A stretch of DNA of 16,946 nucleotides, from contig CAJOHP010000020.1 of NCBI GenBank assembly GCA_905234355.1, forward strand, positions 1 through 16,946. The letters are read 5' to 3'. Source of the DNA: an uncultured Prevotella sp. (GTDB lineage Bacteria > Bacteroidota > Bacteroidia > Bacteroidales > Bacteroidaceae). Of the stretch, positions 1 to 5,919 are shown piece by piece (position 1 is the stretch's first letter; every line of letters begins with the position of its first letter). The position numbers were made by a program, and so were the translations under genes. The notes beneath the pieces are model-generated. The model saw only the letters and a program-made list of their open reading frames with translations. It ran no database searches and was not told the DNA's origin.

Positions 1-564
1 CTCGCATGGGCCAACTCCTACAACCTGCTGGCCTTCGATCAGCTCACGGGCTGGAGCCGCTGGCTGAAGCAGAACCCGGCCATACCCTTCAACAACCCGC
101 CGTATGACAATGCCGACGACGCCCTCGAAGGCGAAGAGGCGCCCAAGAAGATGCTGCTCGCCTCCGTACGCTGTGAGCTGAAGGCCAATCAGCCGTCCAT
201 CGACGCCTTCGACTGCTCCGGCTTGCTGAAGGCCGGCAAGCTGACAAGCCCCATTTTCCTCCTGATGCCCGACATCGGCACCGGCACAATGATACAGAAC
301 ATCAAGCTGCCTGGCAAGGTCGAACTCACCCTGAACTACGAGAAGAACGACATCACCGGGCCCTGGCAGCTCCACCGCGAGGGAAGACTGCTCATCGCGG
401 TCAACGACACCAACGACAATCTCATCCAGGAAAAGGAGATTTCGCTGAACTTTGACCTGAAGGGCAACGATGCTGCTACTGAGCTCGACGATGCCGCCAA
501 GAAGGGACAGTTAAACTTGACGATAGAGATCGACGAGAAGGGAAATATCAAGCAAGCCAACTAA
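1..564 (+). CDS. Unrecognised protein, C-terminal 187 residues (5' end outside window)
   Basis: The frame is open from the first base to a TAA at 562-564, so the gene begins upstream of the window. Internal ATGs such as the one at 151 are not needed as starts, because the codons before it read as ordinary protein (about 50 residues with Trp-rich stretches near the beginning). The visible part has no transmembrane segment. It looks like an alternation of beta-strand-like segments (roughly residues 50-185), with the last 45 residues rich in Asp, Asn, Lys and Glu, consistent with a soluble or secreted beta-rich domain. I do not recognise the family and see no catalytic motif. Codon use is GC-rich like the window's housekeeping genes, so it is probably a resident gene. 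A 28-bp palindrome follows 36 bp after the stop. Confidence 0.75.
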   Translation, partial: LAWANSYNLLAFDQLTGWSRWLKQNPAIPFNNPPYDNADDALEGEEAPKKMLLASVRCELKANQPSIDAFDCSGLLKAGKLTSPIFLLMPDIGTGTMIQNIKLPGKVELTLNYEKNDITGPWQLHREGRLLIAVNDTNDNLIQEKEISLNFDLKGNDAATELDDAAKKGQLNLTIEIDEKGNIKQAN

Positions 565-600
565 CAAGGGGAACGAACTAACCCTTCAAGCTAAAAACGA

Positions 601-628
601 AATCGCCGCCTCACGTGAGGCGGCGATT
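601..628. terminator. Perfect 28-bp palindrome, probable terminator of the first gene
   Basis: Positions 601-614 (AATCGCCGCCTCAC) are the exact reverse complement of 615-628. With one bulged A the pairing can extend to 597-599 and 629-631. It lies 36 bp after the stop of the upstream gene. The following bases (TTGTCTTT) are only weakly T-rich, so it may be a factor-assisted or bidirectional terminator rather than a textbook one. A dyad site for a protein is a less likely alternative. Confidence 0.6.
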
Positions 629-762
629 CGTTGTCTTTACTGCTGCGTCAGGTCTTGCGCGCGTATAATGAATAGGCAATGACTGAAAAGAAGCTGCACT
701 TCCTACACCTCGACTCTTAACTATCTGGCAAACAGACGGTTGGAAGTCAATTTCCGTTTATT

Positions 763-798
763 ACCTGCACTGGAACCTGCACTTGAACCTGCACTTGA
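763..798. repeat. Three tandem copies of a 12-bp unit
   Basis: The unit ACCTGCACTTGA occurs at 775-786 and 787-798. A copy with one change (ACCTGCACTGGA) is at 763-774. The array ends 2 bp before the left terminus of the IS66-derived mini-element. It is in phase as codons but lies in no supported gene. Confidence 0.85.
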
Positions 799-800
799 GT

Positions 801-1179
801 GTAAGCGTATCCGCTTTGACGCGTTGCGGACTATAAGGCCTTCCATTGGTCAGGCAGTAGAGGCCTGTATTCGCTGATGTCCGTATTAGGCTGCATTAGT
901 GCTGTCCTGTTGATGACATCAGAGATGTATTCGAAGAAATTGATGCCCAGGAGTCTGCAGGAGCATGCCAGCGAGTAAAACATGGCCGCCCGCCCGGCTC
1001 CCTTGTGGGATCCGAAGAAGAGCGAGTTTCTCCTTGAGAGTGATACATATTGATGCCAAGTCTTTTCATAACGGGCATCTGCTGTCGGTCTTTCCATACT
1101 TGCATAATCTTAATAAATGAGTATGCAAAGGTATGAACTTATTAGAAGAGCAGCAACGCGTCAAAGCGGATACGCTTAC
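801..1179 (-). mobile_element. IS66-derived 379-bp mini-element with perfect 27-bp terminal inverted repeats
   Basis: Positions 801-827 and 1153-1179 are exact reverse complements. Each end reads inward from GTAAGCG, the terminus typical of IS66-family elements. Between them is the C-terminal part of an IS66-type transposase on the - strand. Its stop codon lies 3 bp inside the left repeat, as expected for the 3' end of an intact element. The right repeat is followed by only about 55 bp before the fragment's first ATG, so nearly all of the transposase gene and any accessory ORFs have been deleted. The 8 bp on each side (793-800 ACTTGAGT and 1180-1187 GGTCGTTT) do not match, so no target duplication remains. 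The termini would still be usable by a transposase supplied in trans. Confidence 0.85.
831..1097 (-). pseudogene. IS66-family transposase, C-terminal remnant
   Basis: The - strand frame encodes 88 residues. From about residue 21 they match the end of IS66 transposases: RRNSLFFGSHKGAGRAAMFY, then a segment with the CRLLGINFFEYISDV pattern, ending EYRPLLPDQW. A full-length IS66 transposase is around 500 residues, so only the end is present and the DDE catalytic core is missing. The first 20 or so residues do not look like the normal upstream transposase sequence and probably mark the internal deletion junction. The fragment lies wholly inside the paired inverted termini and cannot encode an active enzyme. 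Confidence 0.85.
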
Positions 1180-1304
1180 GGTCGTTTAGGGGGTAAATCG
1201 GAAGCAAGGTAAACCAAAAGCTGCAACATTTTTATTTTCAACAACTTACAAACACAGTACAATAAGCAGAGCAACCGAACTTGTCAGTTTTTTCCCCGAC
1301 TTTG

Positions 1305-1335
1305 TTTGGCTTTTCAGAAGAAATGCGCAACTTTG
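1305..1335 (+). promoter_or_regulatory. Bacteroidetes-type promoter-like sequence in the relic region
   Basis: TTTG at 1305-1308, a 19-bp spacer, then CAACTTTG at 1328-1335. This matches the Bacteroidetes -33 TTTG / -7 TAnnTTTG pattern except for C in place of the first T of the -7 box. It points rightward into the hairpin at 1332-1372 and the istB relic. Whether it is active cannot be told from sequence. Confidence 0.4.
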
Positions 1336-1372
1336 CCCCTGCATTGCGTGTTGTAGCCAGTGCAGGGGCAAA
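1332..1372 (+). other. 12-bp perfect stem-loop at the start of the istB relic
   Basis: TTTGCCCCTGCA (1332-1343) pairs exactly with TGCAGGGGCAAA (1361-1372) around a 17-nt loop. The left arm overlaps the -7 box of the promoter-like site. The right arm overlaps the GKS (Walker A) codons of the istB relic. A transcript starting here would fold at its very 5' end. No T-run follows, so it is not a simple terminator. Confidence 0.65.
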
Positions 1373-1714
1373 TCCTTGTCGGCAGCATTCCAGAATGGCA
1401 TGCGCACATATTATGCCAACGCACCGAAACTCATGAACAAACTTGGGGGAAGCCAAGGCAAAGGGCACATACGATGCAGACATGAAGAAGATTGAGAAGT
1501 CGGCACTGCTGGTGCCCCCGCGACCTCTTCATTCTCGGACTTGACTCCAAGGAACGCGCTATACTGCTCAACATCATCGAGGACAGACATGGGCGCTGGG
1601 TCGATGATAATAACGTCGCAGATACCAGTCGACGGATGGTATGATGCAATCGGTGACCCGACAATCGCAGATGCCATCATCGACAGAGTTACCAGGGAAC
1701 GAGTTGACAAATAG
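1367..1714 (+). pseudogene. istB: istB-like IS21-family helper ATPase, truncated and frameshifted relic
   Basis: Successive frames spell a recognisable IstB C-terminal half. The first (from 1367) gives GKSLSAAFQNGMRTYYANAP and then KLMNKLG. The second (from 1458) gives AKGTYDADMKKIEKSALL. The third (from 1522) gives DLFILGLDSKERAILLNIIE. The fourth (from 1601) gives SMIITSQIPVDGWYDAIGDP and TIADAIIDRV up to TAG at 1712-1714. IstB is the AAA+ target-selection helper of IS21 transposition, normally about 240-260 residues. Here the N-terminal domain is missing and only the rest of the Walker A motif survives. Each frame change is +1, and all three fall at or next to homopolymer runs (G5 at 1445-1449, C5 at 1515-1519, GGG at 1598-1600). 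No istA remains nearby. It is non-functional, or the site of sequencing errors, but the missing 5' end argues for real decay. Confidence 0.8.
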
Positions 1715-1848
1715 TTCCAACTGATGTGACGAAATGGCAGAACGGGCAAGGCAGATTATACAAAGGAGCAGTTAGGCACGTTTTTTGCACCAATTCCCAC
1801 AGAAATAGCAGAAAACAAATAACACATAAAAAAACATCAAACAACATT

Positions 1849-3930
1849 ATGCAAAAAGGCAACATAGGTGTAACTACGGAGAACATTTTCCCCGTCATCA
1901 AAAAGTTTCTGTACAGCGACCACGAGATATTTCTGCGCGAGATGGTGAGCAACGCCGTCGATGCTACGCAGAAGCTGAAGACCCTGGCACAGCAGGGTGA
2001 GTATAAGGAAGAACTGGGCGACCTCACAGTGCGCATCAGTCTCGATGCCGACAAGGGCACCATCACCATCAGCGACCATGGCATAGGCATGACAGCCGAG
2101 GAAATAGACAAGTACATCAACCAGATAGCCTTCTCTGGTGTGACCGATTTCCTGGAGAAATACAAAGACACGGCCAACAACATCATCGGCCATTTCGGTC
2201 TGGGCTTCTACTCTTCGTTCATGGTCTCGAAGAAGGTGGAGATAGTCACCAAGAGCTATCGCGAGGGTGCACAGGCCGTCAGATGGAGCTGCGACGGCAG
2301 CCCGGCCTACGAGATAGACGATGCCGAGCGCGAGGATCATGGCTCCGACATCATACTCCACATAGACGACGACTGCAAGGAGTATCTCGACAAATACAAG
2401 CTGGAGCAGCTCCTTCAGAAGTACTGCAAGTTTATGGCCGTGCCCGTGGCCTTCGGAAAGAAGACGGAGTGGAAGGACGGCAAGCAGGTGGACACCGACG
2501 AGGACAACGTCATCAACAGCGTGGAGCCGCTTTGGACCAAGGCGCCCTCGACGCTCAAGGACGAGGACTATAAGTCGTTCTACCGCACGCTCTACCCCAT
2601 GAGCGACGAGCCGCTGTTCTGGATACACCTCAACGTGGACTACCCCTTCAACCTCACCGGCATACTCTACTTCCCGAAGATCAAGAGCAACATAGAGCTG
2701 CAACGCAACAAGATACAGCTCTACTGCAACCAGGTGTTCGTCACCGACCAGGTAGAGGGCATCGTGCCGGAGTTCCTCACGCTGCTGCACGGTGTGATCG
2801 ACTCTCCCGACATACCGCTCAACGTGTCGCGCTCCTACCTGCAGAGCGACCGCGAGGTGAAGAAGATTTCCACCTATATCACCAAGAAGGTGGCCGACCG
2901 TCTGAAGGCTATCTTCAACGAAGACCGCAAGCAGTATGAACAGAAGTGGGACGACCTGAAGCTCTTCATCAACTACGGCATCCTGTCGGAGCCCGACTTC
3001 TACGACCGTGCCAAGGACTTCTCGCTCATGAAGGACACCGAGGGCAAATACTTCACCTTCGAGGAGTACAAGAAGCTCATCGAGGCCTCGCAGAAAGACA
3101 AGAACGGCACGCTCGTCTACCTCTATGCCACCGACAAGGACGAGCAGTACTCCTACATCAAGGCGGCTCAGGACAAGGGCTACTCCGTGCTGCTCATGGA
3201 CGGACAGCTCGACGTGCCCACGCTGCAGACCCTCGAGCAGAAATTCTCGCCACAGGGAGGTGAAGGCACCGACGGCACATGCCGTTTCACACGCGTGGAC
3301 AGCGACATCATAGAGCGTCTCATCGACAAGGACGACGCGCCGAAGAACACGCTGGCCGACGCCGAGCGTGACAATCTGTCAGCCGTCTTCAGCTCGCAGA
3401 TGCCTAAGGACGACAAGGCCAACTATATGGTGCAGGTGGACGCGCTGGGTCCCGACGCACGCCCGGTGGTCATCACGCAAAACGAGTGGATGCGCCGCAT
3501 GAAGGAGATGAGCCGCTACCAGCAGGGCATGAGCTTCTACGGACAGATGCCCGACTCCTACAACCTCGTGCTCAACAGCGACCACCGTCTGCTCAAGGGC
3601 ATACTCACCGACATGGGCACGCTCGCCGACGAGCTCAAGCCCATCGAGAGCGAGCTGAAGGGACAGGAGGCACGCATGGCTGCCCTGCAGCAGCAGACGG
3701 AGAAGAAAAAGCCGGAGGACATCACCCAAGAGGAGAAAGACGACAAGGCCAGCACGCAGAAAGCCATAGACGAGCAGAAGGCCAAGAAGCAAGAGGTGCT
3801 GACACAGTTTGCCGCGAAGAACGACGTGGTGCACCAGCTCATCGACCTGGCCCTGCTGCAGAACGGCATGCTCAAGGGCGAGGCGCTCGACCGGTTCCTC
3901 AAGCGCTCGGTCGACATGATTGCAAAGTAA
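1849..3930 (+). CDS. htpG: HtpG, Hsp90-family molecular chaperone
   Basis: This 693-residue protein is an ATP-dependent cytosolic chaperone that helps client proteins fold under stress. The N-terminal GHKL ATPase domain shows the SNAVDATQKL segment (about residues 34-43), DHGIGM near residue 75 and GHFGLGFYSSF near residue 114, the family's nucleotide-binding motifs. The middle domain follows (PLFWIHLNVDYPF, then the LNVSRSYLQSD loop near residues 324-334). The protein is about 70 residues longer than the 624-residue E. coli HtpG. Much of the extra length is a Lys/Glu/Gln-rich, probably coiled-coil stretch at about residues 590-655, before the C-terminal dimerisation end. The frame is open upstream to 1726, but ATG 1849 gives the canonical N-terminus (MQKGNIGVTTENIFPV) and the upstream codons are low-complexity. 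The gene appears to stand alone, with a strong terminator after it. Confidence 0.97.
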   Translation: MQKGNIGVTTENIFPVIKKFLYSDHEIFLREMVSNAVDATQKLKTLAQQGEYKEELGDLTVRISLDADKGTITISDHGIGMTAEEIDKYINQIAFSGVTDFLEKYKDTANNIIGHFGLGFYSSFMVSKKVEIVTKSYREGAQAVRWSCDGSPAYEIDDAEREDHGSDIILHIDDDCKEYLDKYKLEQLLQKYCKFMAVPVAFGKKTEWKDGKQVDTDEDNVINSVEPLWTKAPSTLKDEDYKSFYRTLYPMSDEPLFWIHLNVDYPFNLTGILYFPKIKSNIELQRNKIQLYCNQVFVTDQVEGIVPEFLTLLHGVIDSPDIPLNVSRSYLQSDREVKKISTYITKKVADRLKAIFNEDRKQYEQKWDDLKLFINYGILSEPDFYDRAKDFSLMKDTEGKYFTFEEYKKLIEASQKDKNGTLVYLYATDKDEQYSYIKAAQDKGYSVLLMDGQLDVPTLQTLEQKFSPQGGEGTDGTCRFTRVDSDIIERLIDKDDAPKNTLADAERDNLSAVFSSQMPKDDKANYMVQVDALGPDARPVVITQNEWMRRMKEMSRYQQGMSFYGQMPDSYNLVLNSDHRLLKGILTDMGTLADELKPIESELKGQEARMAALQQQTEKKKPEDITQEEKDDKASTQKAIDEQKAKKQEVLTQFAAKNDVVHQLIDLALLQNGMLKGEALDRFLKRSVDMIAK

Positions 3931-3981
3931 TGACACAGATACGGTTTTTGGAAAGCCGCAAAAAAGCAAATCTACACTCAT

Positions 3982-4022
3982 CATCCGGGGGGCAGCAGTG
4001 CGTGTCCCCCGGATGCTTTTTT
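3982..4022 (+). terminator. Rho-independent terminator of htpG
   Basis: CATCCGGGGG (3982-3991) pairs perfectly with CCCCCGGATG (4006-4015) around a 14-nt loop, and is followed within one base by TTTTTT (4017-4022). It lies about 50 bp after the htpG stop, which fits a single-gene htpG transcript. Confidence 0.9.
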
Positions 4023-4030
4023 ATGCGCCA

Positions 4031-4109
4031 CATGCTCATTCATACAGCCGACATGTGCCCCGCACTGTACAGAGAGAGCAGTGCGGGGCGAGACAAGCTA
4101 GTGAGCATG
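4031..4109 (+). other. Nested two-tier stem-loop between htpG and the next gene
   Basis: The inner stem GCCCCGCACTG (4057-4067) pairs exactly with CAGTGCGGGGC (4079-4089) around an 11-nt loop. An outer stem CATGCTCA (4031-4038) pairs with TGAGCATG (4102-4109). There is no T-run on either strand, so a simple intrinsic terminator is unlikely. It sits just after the htpG terminator and about 25 bp before the -33 box of the next gene. It could act as a transcript-end stabiliser, a DNA cruciform or a protein site. I do not know which. Confidence 0.6.
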
Positions 4110-4134
4110 AATGGTAAAAAAAATGATGATAAAC

Positions 4135-4165
4135 ATTGGCGATTAAGTTTTTTTTTGTATTTTTG
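4135..4165 (+). promoter_or_regulatory. Bacteroidetes promoter immediately before the GNAT-like gene
   Basis: ATTG at 4135-4138 (consensus TTTG), a 19-bp T-rich spacer, and TATTTTTG at 4158-4165, a perfect TAnnTTTG -7 box. Only five bases (CCCCG) separate the box from the ATG at 4171. The predicted start of transcription is therefore at or within a few bases of the start codon. Confidence 0.7.
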
Positions 4166-4170
4166 CCCCG

Positions 4171-5163
4171 ATGAATCAGCTGACGACAAAAATCTACACA
4201 AGCAGCGAAGGACTGCCCGAGGGGCTGCTGGAAGGCAATTTCTTCCACAGCCGACAGCTCTTCCTGCTCTGCAAGCAGACGCCACGCATGAAGCCATACA
4301 TGGTCACGGTGGAGACGTCGGAAGGTGTGGTGTGTGCCCAGATGCTGGCCATCGTCCGCTACCGCTCATCGTGGTTTCCGCCCTATCTCTACATCCACTG
4401 CCGTGTGCTGGGCGAAGGCGTTTACCGCGACGACACGCATGCCCACACGTGTAGCCGTGAGGAGCTGTTCGACATAATGCTGGCCAAGCTCACGGGCAAG
4501 CTAGGGCGCATGATGCTCTATACGGAGGTGAGCAATCTCTCACAGAAGATGTTCGGCTACAAGTATTTCCGTCAGCAAGGATTCTTCCCTGTGAGGTGGA
4601 TGAGCATACATAACTCGCTGCACTCCCGCACTCCTGAGGAGCGGATAGACAAGCGCATGCAAAAGCGTATCGACGCAGGCCTTGCCCGCGGTGTGACCAG
4701 CCAGGAGGTGAGTACTGCCGACGACTTCGCTGCCTTCATGAAGCTGCTGCGCCACCACAACTGGCTGAAGCCCAAGCGCTACGTGCCTCACGACAACTTC
4801 TTCAGCAGCATCATGCAGCAGGGACAAGGCCGTCTGGCCGTCACACGCTATCACAACCACATCGTGGGGTGCTCGGCTGTGGTCTATAGCGGGGGCAATG
4901 CCTATCTGTGGTATGCAGCCTTCCGTCGCAAGACTTTTGCCTTTGTCCATCCCGACGTGATCACCATCTGGCAAGCCATCAAGGATGCCCACGAGCGTGG
5001 CTACGACCACATATTCTTCCTCGACGTGGGACTGCCTTTCCGTAAGAACAGATTCCGCGAGTTCATCCTGAGTTTCGGCGGAAAGCCCGTAAGCACCTAC
5101 CGCTGGTTTCGCAGCTCTATAGGCTGGGTGAACAAGCTGCTCTCCTGGTTCTATCGCGACTGA
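4171..5163 (+). CDS. FemAB/GNAT-like acyltransferase
   Basis: The 330-residue protein resembles the GNAT/FemAB-like transferases of Bacteroidales, which move an acyl or aminoacyl group from a CoA or tRNA donor; the substrate of this subgroup is not known to me. Visible family-like segments are WFPPYLYIHCRVLGEGVYRD (about residues 68-87), LSQKMFGYKYFRQQGFFPV and IHNSLHSRTPEERI in the first half. The second half has a typical acetyltransferase pattern: GRLAVTRYHNHIVGCSAVVY, NAYLWYAAFR and, near the end, FLDVGLPFRKNRFREFILSF. No signal peptide or membrane segment is seen. The start is fixed by an in-frame TAA at 4144-4146 and by homology-like sequence from the first codons. With a -7 box ending five bases upstream, the message is probably leaderless or nearly so. 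The gene converges with aat (24-bp gap). The family assignment is from memory of sequence patterns. Confidence 0.75.
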   Translation: MNQLTTKIYTSSEGLPEGLLEGNFFHSRQLFLLCKQTPRMKPYMVTVETSEGVVCAQMLAIVRYRSSWFPPYLYIHCRVLGEGVYRDDTHAHTCSREELFDIMLAKLTGKLGRMMLYTEVSNLSQKMFGYKYFRQQGFFPVRWMSIHNSLHSRTPEERIDKRMQKRIDAGLARGVTSQEVSTADDFAAFMKLLRHHNWLKPKRYVPHDNFFSSIMQQGQGRLAVTRYHNHIVGCSAVVYSGGNAYLWYAAFRRKTFAFVHPDVITIWQAIKDAHERGYDHIFFLDVGLPFRKNRFREFILSFGGKPVSTYRWFRSSIGWVNKLLSWFYRD

Positions 5164-5187
5164 ACAGCGTGGTGTGAGGGGCAAAGG

Positions 5188-5919
5188 CTATCTGGCCGCT
5201 GAGGAAGAGCCGCCACGCAATATTTCCATATAGCGCTCGTAAGTGATGGGCCGTCCGCCCATGGCAGCAAAGAGAGGCGTCGGAAACTGACAGTCGATGA
5301 GCCGTCCGCCGGAAGTCTGCATCGCCCTGGCCAGAGAGATGAGGGCGAGCTTCGAGGCGCTGGGCACCAGCGAGAACATGCTCTCGCCAAAGAACGCGTT
5401 GCAGAGCGTCACACCATAGAGCCCGCCCACCAGTCGTCGGCCGTCCTTGCCGGCATCCGCAGTGTCAGTCTGCTCATCGGGCACGGCAGCGGTGTCTGGC
5501 GTCTGCCACACCTCTACGCTCGCAGCATAGCCCATGCGGTGCAGCCTGGTATAGGCATCAATCATGTCAGGGCCGAGCCATGCCCCACCCTCCTCATGAC
5601 GTCCCTGCGCCGTGGAGCATCCGCGTATGACGCCTTGAAAGTCGGCATTGGCAGTCACCTCATACTTATGCTGGCGCAGGAGCTGCCTCATGCTGTGGCT
5701 GACGTGAATCTCGCCGGGGAAGATGACATACCTCTCAAGCGGACAATACCAGTAGGGCTCACGCGCCGTCTGATAGGGATACCAGGGGAAGAAGCCGTGG
5801 CTGTAGGCCAGCAGCAGGCGTTCTGCCGACAGGTCGCCCCCGATGGCCACGAGTCCGTCGGGCTCTCCGCTTCTCGGGTCGGGAAACCATAGTTTGTCAT
5901 CCAATTGCCAGACTGCCAT
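5188..5919 (-). CDS. aat: Leucyl/phenylalanyl-tRNA--protein transferase
   Basis: Aat transfers Leu or Phe from charged tRNA to the N-terminus of proteins starting with Arg or Lys, creating an N-degron read by ClpS. The 243-residue sequence has the family landmarks in order: WFPDP (11-15), GLVAIGGDLS (22-31), AYSHGFFPWY (38-47), LVGGLYG (163-169), FFGESMFS (177-184), ASKLALISL (188-196) and LIDCQ (207-211). Glu179, Asp209 and Gln211 correspond to the conserved active-site Glu, Asp and Gln of E. coli Aat. Two oddities are visible. There is an extra acidic, low-complexity insertion of about 20 residues (140-161) just before LVGGLYG. Also, after the Gln the usual T-x-HL motif reads TPLF, without the His. 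The start codon lies inside the 3' end of clpA (23-bp overlap, different frame), which suggests translational coupling in a clpS-clpA-aat operon. Confidence 0.95.
   Translation of the reverse strand: MAVWQLDDKLWFPDPRSGEPDGLVAIGGDLSAERLLLAYSHGFFPWYPYQTAREPYWYCPLERYVIFPGEIHVSHSMRQLLRQHKYEVTANADFQGVIRGCSTAQGRHEEGGAWLGPDMIDAYTRLHRMGYAASVEVWQTPDTAAVPDEQTDTADAGKDGRRLVGGLYGVTLCNAFFGESMFSLVPSASKLALISLARAMQTSGGRLIDCQFPTPLFAAMGGRPITYERYMEILRGGSSSAAR

Larger units (their letters stand above)
565..1848. other. 1.28-kb gene-free stretch holding insertion-sequence relics
   Basis: No intact gene is visible between the first gene and htpG. The stretch contains, in order: a palindrome (601-628), a triple 12-bp tandem repeat (763-798), an IS66-derived mini-element (801-1179), a promoter-like site and hairpin (1305-1372) and a degraded istB (1367-1714). 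I saw nothing interpretable at 629-762 or 1180-1304. Base composition is visibly lower in GC than the flanking genes. The leader 1715-1848 presumably carries the htpG promoter, but I could not find a convincing -7/-33 pair there. Confidence 0.7.

Noticed and set aside
1705..1734. TGACAAAT and TGACGAAAT near the end of the istB relic as IS21 terminal repeats
   Set aside because: The two copies are short and no matching opposite terminus was found, so the element boundary cannot be supported.
1411..1749. 112-codon - strand open frame across the istB relic
   Set aside because: The homology is all on the + strand. The opposite frame is open by chance and has no family pattern.
1726..1848. Upstream extension of htpG (41 extra codons from an earlier ATG)
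   Set aside because: The extra residues are basic and low-complexity and extend the protein beyond the canonical HtpG N-terminus, which begins precisely at ATG 1849. The region also adjoins the istB relic.
1837..2790. 317-codon - strand open frame opposite htpG
   Set aside because: It is the reverse reading of conserved htpG codons, with a Val/Leu-rich composition and no recognisable domain.
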